From assembly GCF_014196335.1 (NCBI RefSeq), contig NZ_JACIDM010000002.1, positions 248,001 to 312,000 on the forward strand: DNA of 64,000 nucleotides. Reading direction: 5' to 3'. The notes beneath the pieces were generated by a model. The model was not told the origin of the DNA and did not search any database. It saw nothing but the letters and a program-made list of their open reading frames with translations. Below are positions 36,493-44,944 of this stretch, one piece after another. Every line of letters begins with the position of its first letter. Position 1 is the first letter of the stretch. The translations under genes and the position numbers were made by a program. The DNA is from Brevundimonas lenta (lineage in GTDB: Bacteria > Pseudomonadota > Alphaproteobacteria > Caulobacterales > Caulobacteraceae).

Positions 36493-36569
36493 GCGCCCTT
36501 AGCTCAGCTGGATAGAGCACCCGCCTTCTAAGCGGACGGTCGCAGGTTCGAATCCTGCAGGGCGCGCCA
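36493..36569 (+). tRNA. tRNA-Arg (UCU)
   Basis: 77 bases. Acceptor GCGCCCT pairs with AGGGCGC, D arm AGCTCAGCTGGATAGAGC, anticodon stem CCGCC/AGCGG-type around CTTCTAA (anticodon TCT), T arm AGGTTCGAATCCT, encoded CCA. Between the complex I subunit gene and xthA. Confidence 0.95.
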
Positions 36570-36659
36570 CGGGCGGATCAGATCCCCAGGAACCGGAAGG
36601 GCTCCGCGGGCTGGAAGTCCGTGGTCGCAACCGCATCGAAGCGGCGCCGTTCAACGGCG

Positions 36660-37430
36660 ATGAAGATCGCCACCTTCAACATCAACGGGATCAACACCCG
36701 GCTGGCGGGGCTGCTGCAGTGGCTGGGCGAGGCGCGGCCGGACGTGGCCTGCCTGCAGGAGCTGAAGGCGACCGACGCGCAGTTTCCGGCCGATGCGATC
36801 CGCGACGCCGGCTATCACGCGGAATGGATCGGCGAGCACCGCTGGAACGGGGTGGCGATCCTGTCGCGGTCGGAGGCGATCGTGACGCGGCGCGGGCTGC
36901 CGGGCGATCCGCGCGATGCGCAGAGCCGCTATCTGGAAGCGGCGGTGGATGGGGTTCTGGTCGCCTGCCTGTACCTGCCCAACGGCAATCCGCAGCCAGG
37001 GCCGAAGTTCGACTACAAGCTGGCGTGGATGGAGCGGCTGAACGCCCATGCGGCAGGGCTGCTGGCGACCGGCGCGCCCGTGGTGCTGGCCGGCGACTAC
37101 AACGTCGTGCCGACCGAGGCGGACATCTACAACAGCCGCTCGTGGAAGAAGGACGCCCTGCTGCAGCCGGAGAGCCGGGCGGCGTTCGCACGGCTGCTGG
37201 AGCAGGGCTGGACGGACGCGCTGCGCGAGCGGTTTCCGCAGGACCCGCCGCCGTGGACCTTCTGGCAGTATTTCCGCCAGGCGTGGGAGCGGGACGCGGG
37301 CCTGCGCATCGACCACCTGCTGCTGAGCCCTGCGGCGGCGGAGCGGCTGACGGACGCGGGCGTCGACAAGGCGGTGCGCGGCCGCGAGCGGGCCAGCGAT
37401 CACGCGCCGGCGTGGATCATTCTCGACTGA
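36660..37430 (+). CDS. xthA: Exodeoxyribonuclease III
   Basis: AP endonuclease and 3'-5' exonuclease of base-excision repair. 256 residues from ATG 36660 (MKIATFNINGINTRLAGL). Motifs: CLQELKATDAQFP with the metal Glu near 35, WNGVAILSR near 61, NGNPQPGPKFDYKLAWM near 103 with the catalytic Tyr, GDYNVVPTEADIYN near 143, TFWQYF, LRIDHLL and the final RASDHAPAWI with the catalytic Asp-His. Complete. Confidence 0.95.
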   Translation: MKIATFNINGINTRLAGLLQWLGEARPDVACLQELKATDAQFPADAIRDAGYHAEWIGEHRWNGVAILSRSEAIVTRRGLPGDPRDAQSRYLEAAVDGVLVACLYLPNGNPQPGPKFDYKLAWMERLNAHAAGLLATGAPVVLAGDYNVVPTEADIYNSRSWKKDALLQPESRAAFARLLEQGWTDALRERFPQDPPPWTFWQYFRQAWERDAGLRIDHLLLSPAAAERLTDAGVDKAVRGRERASDHAPAWIILD

Positions 37431-37436
37431 GCGGGA

Positions 37437-37925
37437 CTACTGGCCCGGTCGGGCGTTGGCGTTCAGCTGGGCGAGGACGCCGTTGTCGATGACGTCCCGG
37501 ACGGCCCAGCGGCTGAAGTCGAGGGCGGAGGCCTCATTGGCCTGATCGAACGGCCAGTCGTTGCTGCAGGCGGCGTTGAACTGACGCTCAAGGACGCTGT
37601 TGCGGCCGCCGAGGTCGACATCGGCTTCAGGCTGATGGACTTCGAGCGGGGCGCCGTCCGGGCCGAAGGTGTCGATGCGGGCGACGTGCCCGGTGCGGGC
37701 GGCGCAGTCGAAGCGGGTGGTGGTGACGTAGTAGCGGCGGCCGTCGGTGACCGCGGCCTCGACCACCACGCCGGTGATGTGGGCGATGTCGCCCTCGCGC
37801 CGGACGGAGCCGGCGTCGGCGCCGAAGATCGAATCCTCGCCCATGCCGATCAGAAGCCATTTGTGCGTCGGGCCGTCCTGGGGAGCGAGCGACAGGGCGG
37901 CGGCGGCGGCGAGGACGGCGAGCAT
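37437..37925 (-). CDS. Exported protein of unknown function
   Basis: 162 residues with an N-terminal hydrophobic MLAVLAAAAALSLAPQ, a short signal peptide. The mature protein has HKWLLIGMGEDSIFGADAGS, VVVEAAVTDGRRYYVTTTRFDC and a second Cys in NAACSNDWPF, so one disulfide is possible. Pattern is close to small secreted proteins that begin with a W-x-x-x-G beta segment (surface-adhesin E-like), but the match is only by eye. Convergent with xthA and upstream-facing from the metC-like gene. Confidence 0.65.
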   Translation of the reverse strand: MLAVLAAAAALSLAPQDGPTHKWLLIGMGEDSIFGADAGSVRREGDIAHITGVVVEAAVTDGRRYYVTTTRFDCAARTGHVARIDTFGPDGAPLEVHQPEADVDLGGRNSVLERQFNAACSNDWPFDQANEASALDFSRWAVRDVIDNGVLAQLNANARPGQ

Positions 37926-37949
37926 TGAGTGTTCCCTTGAGCAGTCAGG

Positions 37950-39125
37950 TCAGTTGTCGCGTGCGGCGCGCCAGGCGGCGAGGCCCTTCTCCAGATCGGC
38001 GATCAGGTCGGCGGGGTCCTCGAGGCCGATGTGCATGCGCAGGAGTTCCCCGGCGAGGGCGGGGCGATGGCGGCGGATGGAGAGCTGGCCGGTCTCGTGG
38101 GTGATCAGGCTTTCAAAGCCGCCCCAGGAATAGCCGAGGCCGAACAGTTCGAGCGCCGACATCAGGGCGTGGGCGGCGGCCTCGTCGCCGCCCTGCATGA
38201 CGACGCCGACCAGGGAGGCGGCGCCGGCGTAGTCGCGTGTCCACAGCGCGTGGCCGGGCGAGGCGGGCAGGGCGGGCCAGAGGACGTCCGCGACCTCGGG
38301 CTGCGCCTGCAGCCAGGCGGCGACCAGGTGGGTCGAGCGGGCCTGTTCGGCGTAGCGGACCGGCAGGGTGCGCAGGCCGCGCAGGGCCAGCCAGGCATCA
38401 TCCGATGTGACGCGCCAGCCGAGGTCCTCGATGGTCTCGGCGATATGGCGGCTGACGCCCGGATCGACGGCGGCGATGGAGCCCATCAGCAGGTCGGAGT
38501 GGCCGCCGACGTATTTGGTGAGCGCCTGGACGCTGACGTCGACGCCGTGCTCCAGCGGCTTGAAGGCGAAGCCGGCGGCCCAGGTGTTGTCCATGATGGT
38601 GATCACGCCCCGCGCGCGGCAGGCGGCGGTCAGGGCGGCGACGTCGACCATGTCGAAGGTCAGCGAGCCCGGCGATTCGATCAGCAGGACGCGGGTGCGC
38701 TCGTTGATGGCGGCGATGATCGCCCCCGCATCGGCGTCGGCGGGGTGGAAGGTCGTGGTCACGCCGCGCGGGGCGAGGTGGCGTTTGAGGAATCGGCGGG
38801 TGGGGCCGTAGGCGGCGTCCGTGGTCAGGACCTCGTCGCCGGGGCGGAGCAGGGCGGTGAGGGGCACGGTGACGGCGGCGAGGCCGGACGGGACCAGCCA
38901 GGCGTCGGCGGCGCCCTCCAGATCGGCGAGAGCAAGGCGCAGTTCGCGGGCCGCCGACAGGTCCTCGATGCCGTAGATGGGACCTGTCGAGCCGTCGCGC
39001 ATGTCGGCGGGCGAATCGTTCAGCAGGGTGGAGGCGCGCTCGACCGGAGGGGCGACCGGACGACGTCCGTGGCCGCGCCGCGTGGCTCCGGCGATCAGGC
39101 GGGTGCGGTCGGATCGGTCGTTCAT
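37950..39125 (-). CDS. metC: Cystathionine beta-lyase-type PLP enzyme
   Basis: Cys/Met-metabolism PLP family; most like cystathionine beta-lyase (cystathionine to homocysteine, pyruvate, ammonia). 391 residues from ATG 39125; the frame is open 11 codons further. GPIYGIEDLSAARELRLAL near 48, DAAYGPTRRFLKR near 103, TIMDNTWAAGFAFKPLEHGV near 176, and the PLP lysine Lys204 in VQALTKYVGGHSD. SYSWGGFESL-type region (LGYSWGGFESLI) near 340 is the beta-lyase signature. Other members of the superfamily act on homoserine derivatives, so the specificity is inferred. Confidence 0.88.
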   Translation of the reverse strand: MNDRSDRTRLIAGATRRGHGRRPVAPPVERASTLLNDSPADMRDGSTGPIYGIEDLSAARELRLALADLEGAADAWLVPSGLAAVTVPLTALLRPGDEVLTTDAAYGPTRRFLKRHLAPRGVTTTFHPADADAGAIIAAINERTRVLLIESPGSLTFDMVDVAALTAACRARGVITIMDNTWAAGFAFKPLEHGVDVSVQALTKYVGGHSDLLMGSIAAVDPGVSRHIAETIEDLGWRVTSDDAWLALRGLRTLPVRYAEQARSTHLVAAWLQAQPEVADVLWPALPASPGHALWTRDYAGAASLVGVVMQGGDEAAAHALMSALELFGLGYSWGGFESLITHETGQLSIRRHRPALAGELLRMHIGLEDPADLIADLEKGLAAWRAARDN

Positions 39126-39209
39126 GGGCGCGTCCCGGGGTTGCGGATCGTCCTCCAAAGGCCTCTAAACAGGCGGGGGCGCAAGTCTGGCGGGTACGGC
39201 GAGGCGCGT

Positions 39210-40319
39210 ATGAGGGCAGGTATGGTCGGACGGTTCGCGGCGACGGGCATGGCGCTCGTGCTTGCGCTGACGGTCGCCGCCTGCGGCCGCAACGACGAAG
39301 CGGAGAAGACCGACGAGCCCGCCGCCGCCCAGACCGTGACGGCCGCGCCGGCGTTCGACAGCCCGACGCTGAAGGCGATCCGCGCGCGGGGCCGGCTGAA
39401 TTGCGGGGTGCACGAGGGGCTGGTCGGCTTCGCCTTCACAGACAACCGGGGTGAGTGGCGCGGGTTCGACGCGGACTTCTGCCGCGCGCTGGCGGCCGCC
39501 GTGCTCGGCGACGCGAACGCGGTGCGGTTCGTGCCGCTGAACACCAGCCAGAGGTTCGAGGCGCTGCGCAGCGGCCGCGTCGACGTGCTGTGGCGGACGA
39601 CGTCCTGGACCCTGACGCGCGAGGCCCAGGAGGGGGTCAGCTTCGCCGGGGTCAACTATTACGACGGTCAGGGCTTCCTGGTGCGCCGGTCGCTGGACCT
39701 GGCGAGCGCCGCGGAGCTGAACGGTGCGCGGGTTTGCGTGCAGCGGGCGTCGACGTCGGAGCTGAACGTCGCGGACTGGTTCCGGTCGCGCGGGATCGAA
39801 TACCGGCCGGTCGTCACGGCTGACGAGGAAGCGGCGCGCGAGGCCTACGCGCGGGAGGACTGCGACGCGTTCAGCGCCGACGTGTCGGCCCTGGCGGCGG
39901 CGCGGACGCTGCTGCCGAACCCCGAACAGCATGCCATTCTGCCGGACGTGATCTCCAAGGAGCCGTTGGGCCCGGCGGTGAAGCGGGGCGACGAGGCCTG
40001 GGCCTCGATCGTGCGCTGGACGCTGAATGGATTGATCCTGGCCGAGGAGCTGGGCGTGACCCGACAGAATGTGGAGACGATGGCCGAGGATTCGCGCGAT
40101 CCGCGGATCAGACGCCTGCTGGGCCTTGAGGGCGGCTATGGCGCGATGATGGGTCTGTCGAACGACTGGATGAAGAGCGCGATCGAGGCCGAGGGAAATT
40201 ACGGTGAAATCTTCGCCCGCAATATCGGCGCAGATTCAACGCTCGACCTGGCCCGCGGGCTTAACGCACAATGGAACGCTCGGCCCGGCGGCTTGATCTA
40301 CGCCCTGCCGATCCGATAA
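39210..40319 (+). CDS. Amino-acid ABC-type solute-binding lipoprotein (AapJ-like)
   Basis: 369 residues. Signal GMALVLALTVAAC with lipobox VAAC near Cys25, then a Glu/Ala linker. The binding-protein fold (family 3) shows LKAIRARGRLNCGVHEGLVG near 53, EWRGFDADFCRALAAAVLGD near 85, NTSQRFEALRSGRVDVLWRT near 112 and GQGFLVRRS; the C-terminal NVETMAEDSRDPRIRRLLG and AIEAEGNYGEIFARNIG match AapJ/general amino-acid binding proteins. No permease or ATPase gene is adjacent; an ion-coupled symporter follows instead, 30 bases away. Confidence 0.9.
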   Translation: MRAGMVGRFAATGMALVLALTVAACGRNDEAEKTDEPAAAQTVTAAPAFDSPTLKAIRARGRLNCGVHEGLVGFAFTDNRGEWRGFDADFCRALAAAVLGDANAVRFVPLNTSQRFEALRSGRVDVLWRTTSWTLTREAQEGVSFAGVNYYDGQGFLVRRSLDLASAAELNGARVCVQRASTSELNVADWFRSRGIEYRPVVTADEEAAREAYAREDCDAFSADVSALAAARTLLPNPEQHAILPDVISKEPLGPAVKRGDEAWASIVRWTLNGLILAEELGVTRQNVETMAEDSRDPRIRRLLGLEGGYGAMMGLSNDWMKSAIEAEGNYGEIFARNIGADSTLDLARGLNAQWNARPGGLIYALPIR

Positions 40320-40349
40320 CGACGCGGCACGAGGGGCCGGGGGATACTC

Positions 40350-41660
40350 ATGGAAACGAAGAAACGCGGCGGCATTCCGCTTTATGTGTGGATGCTGGTC
40401 GGCTTCATCGCCGGTCTGGGCGGCGGGCTGTACGTCAACCTGAACGGCCTCGAGGTCCTTCCGTGGGTGATGGACCTGGTCCAGTCGGTCGGCCAGATCT
40501 TCCTGCGCCTGCTGTTCATGCTGGTCCTGCCGCTGCTGTTCTCGGCCCTGGCGGTCGGCGTCGCCGAGATGGGCGACCTGAAATCGCTGGGCCGCGCCGG
40601 GTTCAAGACCCTGATCTTCACCATCATCGTTTCGGCCATCGCCGTCGCCATCGGCCTGGGCATGGTCAACTATTTCCGCCCGGGCGAAGGCGTAAATCCG
40701 GCCCTGGCCGCTCAGTTGCTGGCGCAGGGCGCCGACAGCGCCGCCGGCATCGTCGGCAGTGCGCCCAAGAGCATTGAGGCGGGCAAATTCTTCCTCGACA
40801 TGATCCCGTCGAACGTCGTCACCGCGGCGGCCGAGAACCAGATTCTGCCGGTGATGATCTTCGCCCTGATGTTCGGCATCGGCATGGTCATGGCCAAGAG
40901 CCCGGCCACCGACCAGCTGCAGCAGACCCTGCAGGGCGTGTTCGAGGTGATGATGAAGCTCATCAACCTCGTCATCAAACTGGCCCCGATCGCGATCGCC
41001 TGCCTGATGTTCAACCTGGCGGCGGTGTTCGGTTGGGATCTGCTGGTCCGTCTGGGCGCCTATGCGGCCGTGGCGGTGGGCGCGATGGCGATCCACATGT
41101 TCGTCGTCTACCCGCTGGTCGTCTGGATCGCCGGCGGGATGAACCCGTTCAAATTCTTCTACGGCGTGCGCGAGCCGATCGTGGTCGCCTTCTCGACCGC
41201 CTCGTCGAACGCCACCCTGCCGGTGTCGATTCGCGTCGCCGAGACCGAGCTGAAGCTGCCGCGCCGCATCTCGCGCTTCGTGCTGACGGTCGGCGCCACC
41301 GCCAACCAGAACGGCACCGCCCTGTTCGAAGGCGTGACGGTTCTGTTCCTCGCGCAGTTCTTCGGCGTCGACCTGAACCTGGGTCAGCAGCTGATCGTCA
41401 TGCTGGTCTGCATCCTGGGCGGCATCGGCACGGCGGGCGTGCCCGCCGGTTCGCTGCCGGTCATCGCCCTGATCCTGGCCATGGTCGGCGTGCCGCCGGA
41501 AGGCATCGGCCTGATCCTGGGCGTCGACCGCTTCCTGGACATGTGCCGCACGACGCTGAACGTCACCGGCGACCTGGTGGCCGCGACGGTGGTGTCGCGC
41601 GGCGAGACCGATGCGATCGTGCCGGCCGATGCGGTGGAGCCGGTGGCTCCGCCGGCCTAG
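40350..41660 (+). CDS. Dicarboxylate/amino-acid:cation symporter (DAACS family)
   Basis: 436 residues, inner membrane, Na+- or H+-coupled uptake of glutamate/aspartate or C4-dicarboxylates. Family hallmarks: [20 protein letters not shown] near 50, the serine-rich hairpin [18 protein letters not shown] near 277, [20 protein letters not shown] near 313 (the NMDGT-equivalent with NQNGT), and [18 protein letters not shown] near 391 with the substrate-binding Asp and Asn. Substrate cannot be read from sequence; the neighbouring amino-acid binding protein hints at glutamate-like compounds. Confidence 0.92.
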   Translation: METKKRGGIPLYVWMLVGFIAGLGGGLYVNLNGLEVLPWVMDLVQSVGQIFLRLLFMLVLPLLFSALAVGVAEMGDLKSLGRAGFKTLIFTIIVSAIAVAIGLGMVNYFRPGEGVNPALAAQLLAQGADSAAGIVGSAPKSIEAGKFFLDMIPSNVVTAAAENQILPVMIFALMFGIGMVMAKSPATDQLQQTLQGVFEVMMKLINLVIKLAPIAIACLMFNLAAVFGWDLLVRLGAYAAVAVGAMAIHMFVVYPLVVWIAGGMNPFKFFYGVREPIVVAFSTASSNATLPVSIRVAETELKLPRRISRFVLTVGATANQNGTALFEGVTVLFLAQFFGVDLNLGQQLIVMLVCILGGIGTAGVPAGSLPVIALILAMVGVPPEGIGLILGVDRFLDMCRTTLNVTGDLVAATVVSRGETDAIVPADAVEPVAPPA

Positions 41661-41670
41661 GTCTCTTCCG

Positions 41671-41807
41671 ATCCGCTCATCCCCGCGAAAGCGGGGACCC
41701 GGTCCTGTCGTCGGAACGCCGGCGCTTCAGGACTACGGTTTGCGTGTGAGCGGCCTGGACTGATCATCCAAAGCACTGTGTCCCCGCTTTCGCGGGGATG
41801 AGCGGAT
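41671..41807. repeat. Composite palindromic repeat, family P2, copy 2
   Basis: 137 bases, ends ATCCGCTCATCCCCGCGAAA and TTTCGCGGGGATGAGCGGAT in perfect inversion. Interior GGTCCTGT, GGAACGCCGGCGCTTCAGGA and GATCATCCAAAGCACTG match copy 1 at 27882-28014; only the central 30 bases differ. It lies between the convergent symporter and sseA genes, 10 and 7 bases from their ends. Both P2 copies thus occupy convergent junctions. Confidence 0.9.
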
Positions 41808-41814
41808 TTTGTGG

Positions 41815-42645
41815 TTATCCGGTCAGGACGGTCGTATCCGCGCGCGCGCCCCACTCGGCCCAGCTGCCGTCGTAGACCCGCGAGGGGCGGCCCAGCTGCG
41901 CCAGGGCCAGCGACAGGATCGCCGCCGTCACCCCGGAGCCGCAGGTGGTGATGATGGGACGGTCGAGGTTCACGCCCGCCCAGCGGAAGACGTCGCGCAG
42001 GGCGTGGTCGTCCTTGAGGGCGCCGTGCTCATCCAGCACTTCGGGGAAGGGCAGGTTCAGCGCGCCCGGCATGTGGCCCGAACGGAGACCGGGCCGGGGC
42101 TCGGGCGCCTCGCCGCGGAAACGTGCGGCGGCGCGGGCGTCGACGACCTGGACCTCGTCGCCGATGGAGCCGCGGACATCCTCGATGTCGGCGAGCCAGC
42201 CCGGGGTCGGACGGGCCGTGAAGGTCGCGGGTGAAGGAGGCGTCGCCGGACCGGAGTCGACCGGCCGGGCCTCGCCCAGCCACCGGGGAAGGCCGCCGTC
42301 GAGCACGAAGACGCGGTCGGCGCCCATGGCGCGGAGCATCCACCAGACGCGCGCCGAGGAGCGGATGCCGACGGTGTCGTAGACGACGATGAAGTCGCTG
42401 TCGGAGACGCCCAGCTGGCTCATGCGCGCGGCGAAGGCGGCCGGCGTCGGCAGCATGTGGGGCAGGTCGCTGTCCTGATCCGAGCTGGCCTCGAGATCGA
42501 AGAAGACCGCGCCGGGAATGCGCGCCGCCTCGAAGTCCGGGCGTCCGTCGCGGCCGTCCAGGTGCCAGCTGGCGTCGATGATCCTGAGATCCGACTGTCC
42601 GAGCCGGGCGGCGAGGTCTGCGGTGGAGATGAGGGGCGAGATCAT
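41815..42645 (-). CDS. sseA: 3-mercaptopyruvate sulfurtransferase
   Basis: Transfers sulfur from 3-mercaptopyruvate to thiols or cyanide. 276 residues, two rhodanese domains: the first with IIDASWHLDGRDGRPDFEA near 22, the second with VQVVDARAAARFRGEA near 166 and HMPGALNLPF. The active loop CGSGVTAA (Cys235) is the mercaptopyruvate form; thiosulfate sulfurtransferases have a basic CRKGVT loop. Complete, start ATG 42645. Confidence 0.93.
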   Translation of the reverse strand: MISPLISTADLAARLGQSDLRIIDASWHLDGRDGRPDFEAARIPGAVFFDLEASSDQDSDLPHMLPTPAAFAARMSQLGVSDSDFIVVYDTVGIRSSARVWWMLRAMGADRVFVLDGGLPRWLGEARPVDSGPATPPSPATFTARPTPGWLADIEDVRGSIGDEVQVVDARAAARFRGEAPEPRPGLRSGHMPGALNLPFPEVLDEHGALKDDHALRDVFRWAGVNLDRPIITTCGSGVTAAILSLALAQLGRPSRVYDGSWAEWGARADTTVLTG

Positions 42646-42667
42646 GCGGGCGGATATGAGCCCGCCG

Positions 42668-43888
42668 TCAGCCCTTCGCCAGCGCCAGCTGGATCACGTC
42701 GGTGCGTCCCGAGCGGAAGCCGGCCTCGCAATAGGCGAGGTAGAAGCGCCAGAGGCGGCGGAAGCGCTCGTCGAAGCCGCCGATGCGCAGGATGTCGGTC
42801 CAGGCCGATTCGAACCGCTCGTCCCATTGTTTGAGGGTCTCGGCGTAGTCGATCCCGAAGCGTTCGACGGAGCGCCAGGCGAGGCCCGCCTTGTCGACGA
42901 CCGGCTTGAGGGCGCCTTCAGACGGGAGCATGCCGCCCGGGAAGATGTATTTCTGGATGAAGTCGGTGCGTTTGAAATAGCCGGCGAAATAGGCGTCATC
43001 GATGGTGATGATCTGCAGGCCGGCGCGGCCGCCGGGGGCCAGCACCTCGTTGATCTTGCCGAAATAGGCGGGCCAGTACTCCTGACCGACGGCCTCGAAC
43101 ATCTCGATGGAGGCGACGCGGTCGAAGCGGCCGGTGACGTCGCGATAGTCGATCAGCTGGATGTCGGCCCGTTCGCTGAGACCGGCGTCGAACATGCGCT
43201 TGCGAGCGAAATCGTACTGCTGCTGCGAGATGGTGATGCCGGTGACGCGGGCGCCGACCTCCTTCGCCGCGAACTCGGCGAAGCCGCCCCAGCCGCAACC
43301 GATCTCGAGCACCGTCTGATCCGGACGCAGGTCCATGGTGCGGGCGAGCGAGGCGTATTTCTCGCGCTGGGCCGCCTCCAGGGGTTGGGTCGGGCTGTCG
43401 AAGCGGGCCGACGAATAGGTCATCGAGGGGTCGAGCCAGCTGGCGTAGAAGGCGTTGCCGAGGTCGTAGTGGGCGTGGATGTTCTTGCGCGAGCCCGCCC
43501 GGCTGTTGCCGTTCATGCGGTGGGCCAGCCAGTTCACCACCCGCATGACCGAGTTCCCGGCGACGAGGCGGCGGATATAGGCTTGGTTGCGGACGAGAAC
43601 CTCGAGCAGGGGCGCGAGGTGGGGCGTCTCCCATTCGCCGGCCATGTAGCCCTCGGCGAATCCGATGTCCCCGGAGGCCAGCACGCGGCCGGCGAAGCGG
43701 TAGTCGCGAATGTCCAGAACCGCCGCGGGGCCGGGTTCGGAACCTTCCAGTCGATGGGTTTCGCCGGTGGGGAGGAGGACCGTCAGCCGGCCGACCGTCC
43801 AGTTCGAGGCGAGCAGACGCAGCAGAAGAGCGAACCCGCGCGATGTGCGGGTGGCTGCCTCATGCCGCTCGGCTGTTACCGACGTCAT
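42668..43888 (-). CDS. cfa: Cyclopropane-fatty-acyl-phospholipid synthase family protein
   Basis: SAM-dependent methyltransferase acting on unsaturated acyl chains of phospholipids. 406 residues from ATG 43888; a much longer open frame runs antisense through kdsA and is not real. NIHAHYDLGNAFYASWLD near 138, YSSARF, the SAM motif VLEIGCGWGGFAEFAA near 190, GITISQQQYDFARKR near 215, IEMFEAVGQEYWPAYF near 260 and the bicarbonate/Tyr region YIFPGGMLPS near 305. Divergent from kdsA, starting 174 bases away. Could also be a cyclopropane synthase paralog with different lipid specificity. Confidence 0.92.
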   Translation of the reverse strand: MTSVTAERHEAATRTSRGFALLLRLLASNWTVGRLTVLLPTGETHRLEGSEPGPAAVLDIRDYRFAGRVLASGDIGFAEGYMAGEWETPHLAPLLEVLVRNQAYIRRLVAGNSVMRVVNWLAHRMNGNSRAGSRKNIHAHYDLGNAFYASWLDPSMTYSSARFDSPTQPLEAAQREKYASLARTMDLRPDQTVLEIGCGWGGFAEFAAKEVGARVTGITISQQQYDFARKRMFDAGLSERADIQLIDYRDVTGRFDRVASIEMFEAVGQEYWPAYFGKINEVLAPGGRAGLQIITIDDAYFAGYFKRTDFIQKYIFPGGMLPSEGALKPVVDKAGLAWRSVERFGIDYAETLKQWDERFESAWTDILRIGGFDERFRRLWRFYLAYCEAGFRSGRTDVIQLALAKG

Positions 43889-44062
43889 GCGGGAAATGTG
43901 GGGTGCATACCGCCGATGCGTCAACCCCGGCGAGCGGCGCTCCCGCATGGTCAGGCGGTCGAACGCCGTGATAGGTTGCGCCGGGGCGTCCGCGACGCCA
44001 CCTGATCGCCCCATAGGTGCGGCATGAGCCGCGCGACTCAATCCGTTTTCCGGGAATTCGCT

Positions 44063-44926
44063 GTGTCCAAGCCCAACGCCATCATCGACATCAAGGACGG
44101 CCTGAAGCGCCCCGTCAGCATCGGCGGCGGTCAGCGCATCGTCTTCATCGCCGGTCCGTGCCAGCTGGAGAGCCGCGAGCACGCGCTGGAGATGGCGCAT
44201 GCGCTGAAGGAGATTGGCGAGCGCCTGAACGTCGGCATCATCTACAAGACCAGCTTCGACAAGGCGAACCGCACCAGCGCCAACGCGGCGCGCGGCTTCG
44301 GGCTGGAAGGCTCGCTGCCCATCTTCGCCGAGATCCGCGATAGCGTCGGCCTGCCGGTGCTGACGGACGTCCACACCGAGGAGCAGGCCGCTATCGCCGC
44401 CGAGGTGGTCGACGTGCTGCAGATTCCGGCCTTCCTGAGCCGCCAGACCGACCTGCTGCTGGCCGCCGCGGCGACCGGCAAGGCGATCAACATCAAGAAG
44501 GGCCAGTTCCTGGCGCCCTGGGATATGAAGAACGTCATCGCCAAGGTGGTCGGCGCGGGCAATCCGAACGTCATGGCCTGCGAGCGGGGCGCGAGCTTCG
44601 GCTACAACACCCTGGTCAGTGACATGCGCGCCCTGCCGGTGCTGCGCGACATCGGCTGCCCGGTCGTGTTCGACGCCACCCACAGCGTGCAGCAACCGGG
44701 CGGGCAGGGCACCTCGTCGGGCGGCCAGCGGGAGTTCGTGCCGGTGCTGGCGCGTGCGGCCGTGGCCGTGGGCGTGGACGCGGTGTTCATGGAGACCCAC
44801 CAGGATCCGGATCACGCCCCGTCGGACGGCCCGAACATGGTGCCGCTGAGCGAGTTCGAGGCCCTGGCCGCCGACCTGATCGCCTACGACGACCTGTCGA
44901 AGGCGCGGATGGCGAAGGCCGCCTGA
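44063..44926 (+). CDS. kdsA: 3-deoxy-8-phosphooctulonate synthase
   Basis: Makes KDO-8-phosphate from arabinose-5-P and PEP, LPS core. GTG 44063 gives 287 residues beginning SKPNAIIDI, the family length; ATG 44024 would add 13. Signatures: [19 protein letters not shown] near 31, [20 protein letters not shown] near 63, TDVHTEEQ near 105, [13 protein letters not shown] near 146, [11 protein letters not shown] near 210 and [18 protein letters not shown] near 250. No Cys metal ligand appears in the GPC... position beyond the usual Cys, and Asn in KANRTS suggests the metal-independent class. Confidence 0.95.
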   Translation: MSKPNAIIDIKDGLKRPVSIGGGQRIVFIAGPCQLESREHALEMAHALKEIGERLNVGIIYKTSFDKANRTSANAARGFGLEGSLPIFAEIRDSVGLPVLTDVHTEEQAAIAAEVVDVLQIPAFLSRQTDLLLAAAATGKAINIKKGQFLAPWDMKNVIAKVVGAGNPNVMACERGASFGYNTLVSDMRALPVLRDIGCPVVFDATHSVQQPGGQGTSSGGQREFVPVLARAAVAVGVDAVFMETHQDPDHAPSDGPNMVPLSEFEALAADLIAYDDLSKARMAKAA

Positions 44927-44944
44927 ATCCGTTAGTCGGGTTGC

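Noticed and set aside
38031..39209. N-terminal extension of the solute-binding protein
   Set aside because: That stretch is antisense to the metC-like gene; the lipoprotein signal begins at 39210.
42668..44815. Very long - strand frame across kdsA
   Set aside because: The part beyond 43888 is antisense to kdsA and has a codon-shadow composition; the cfa homology begins at 43888.
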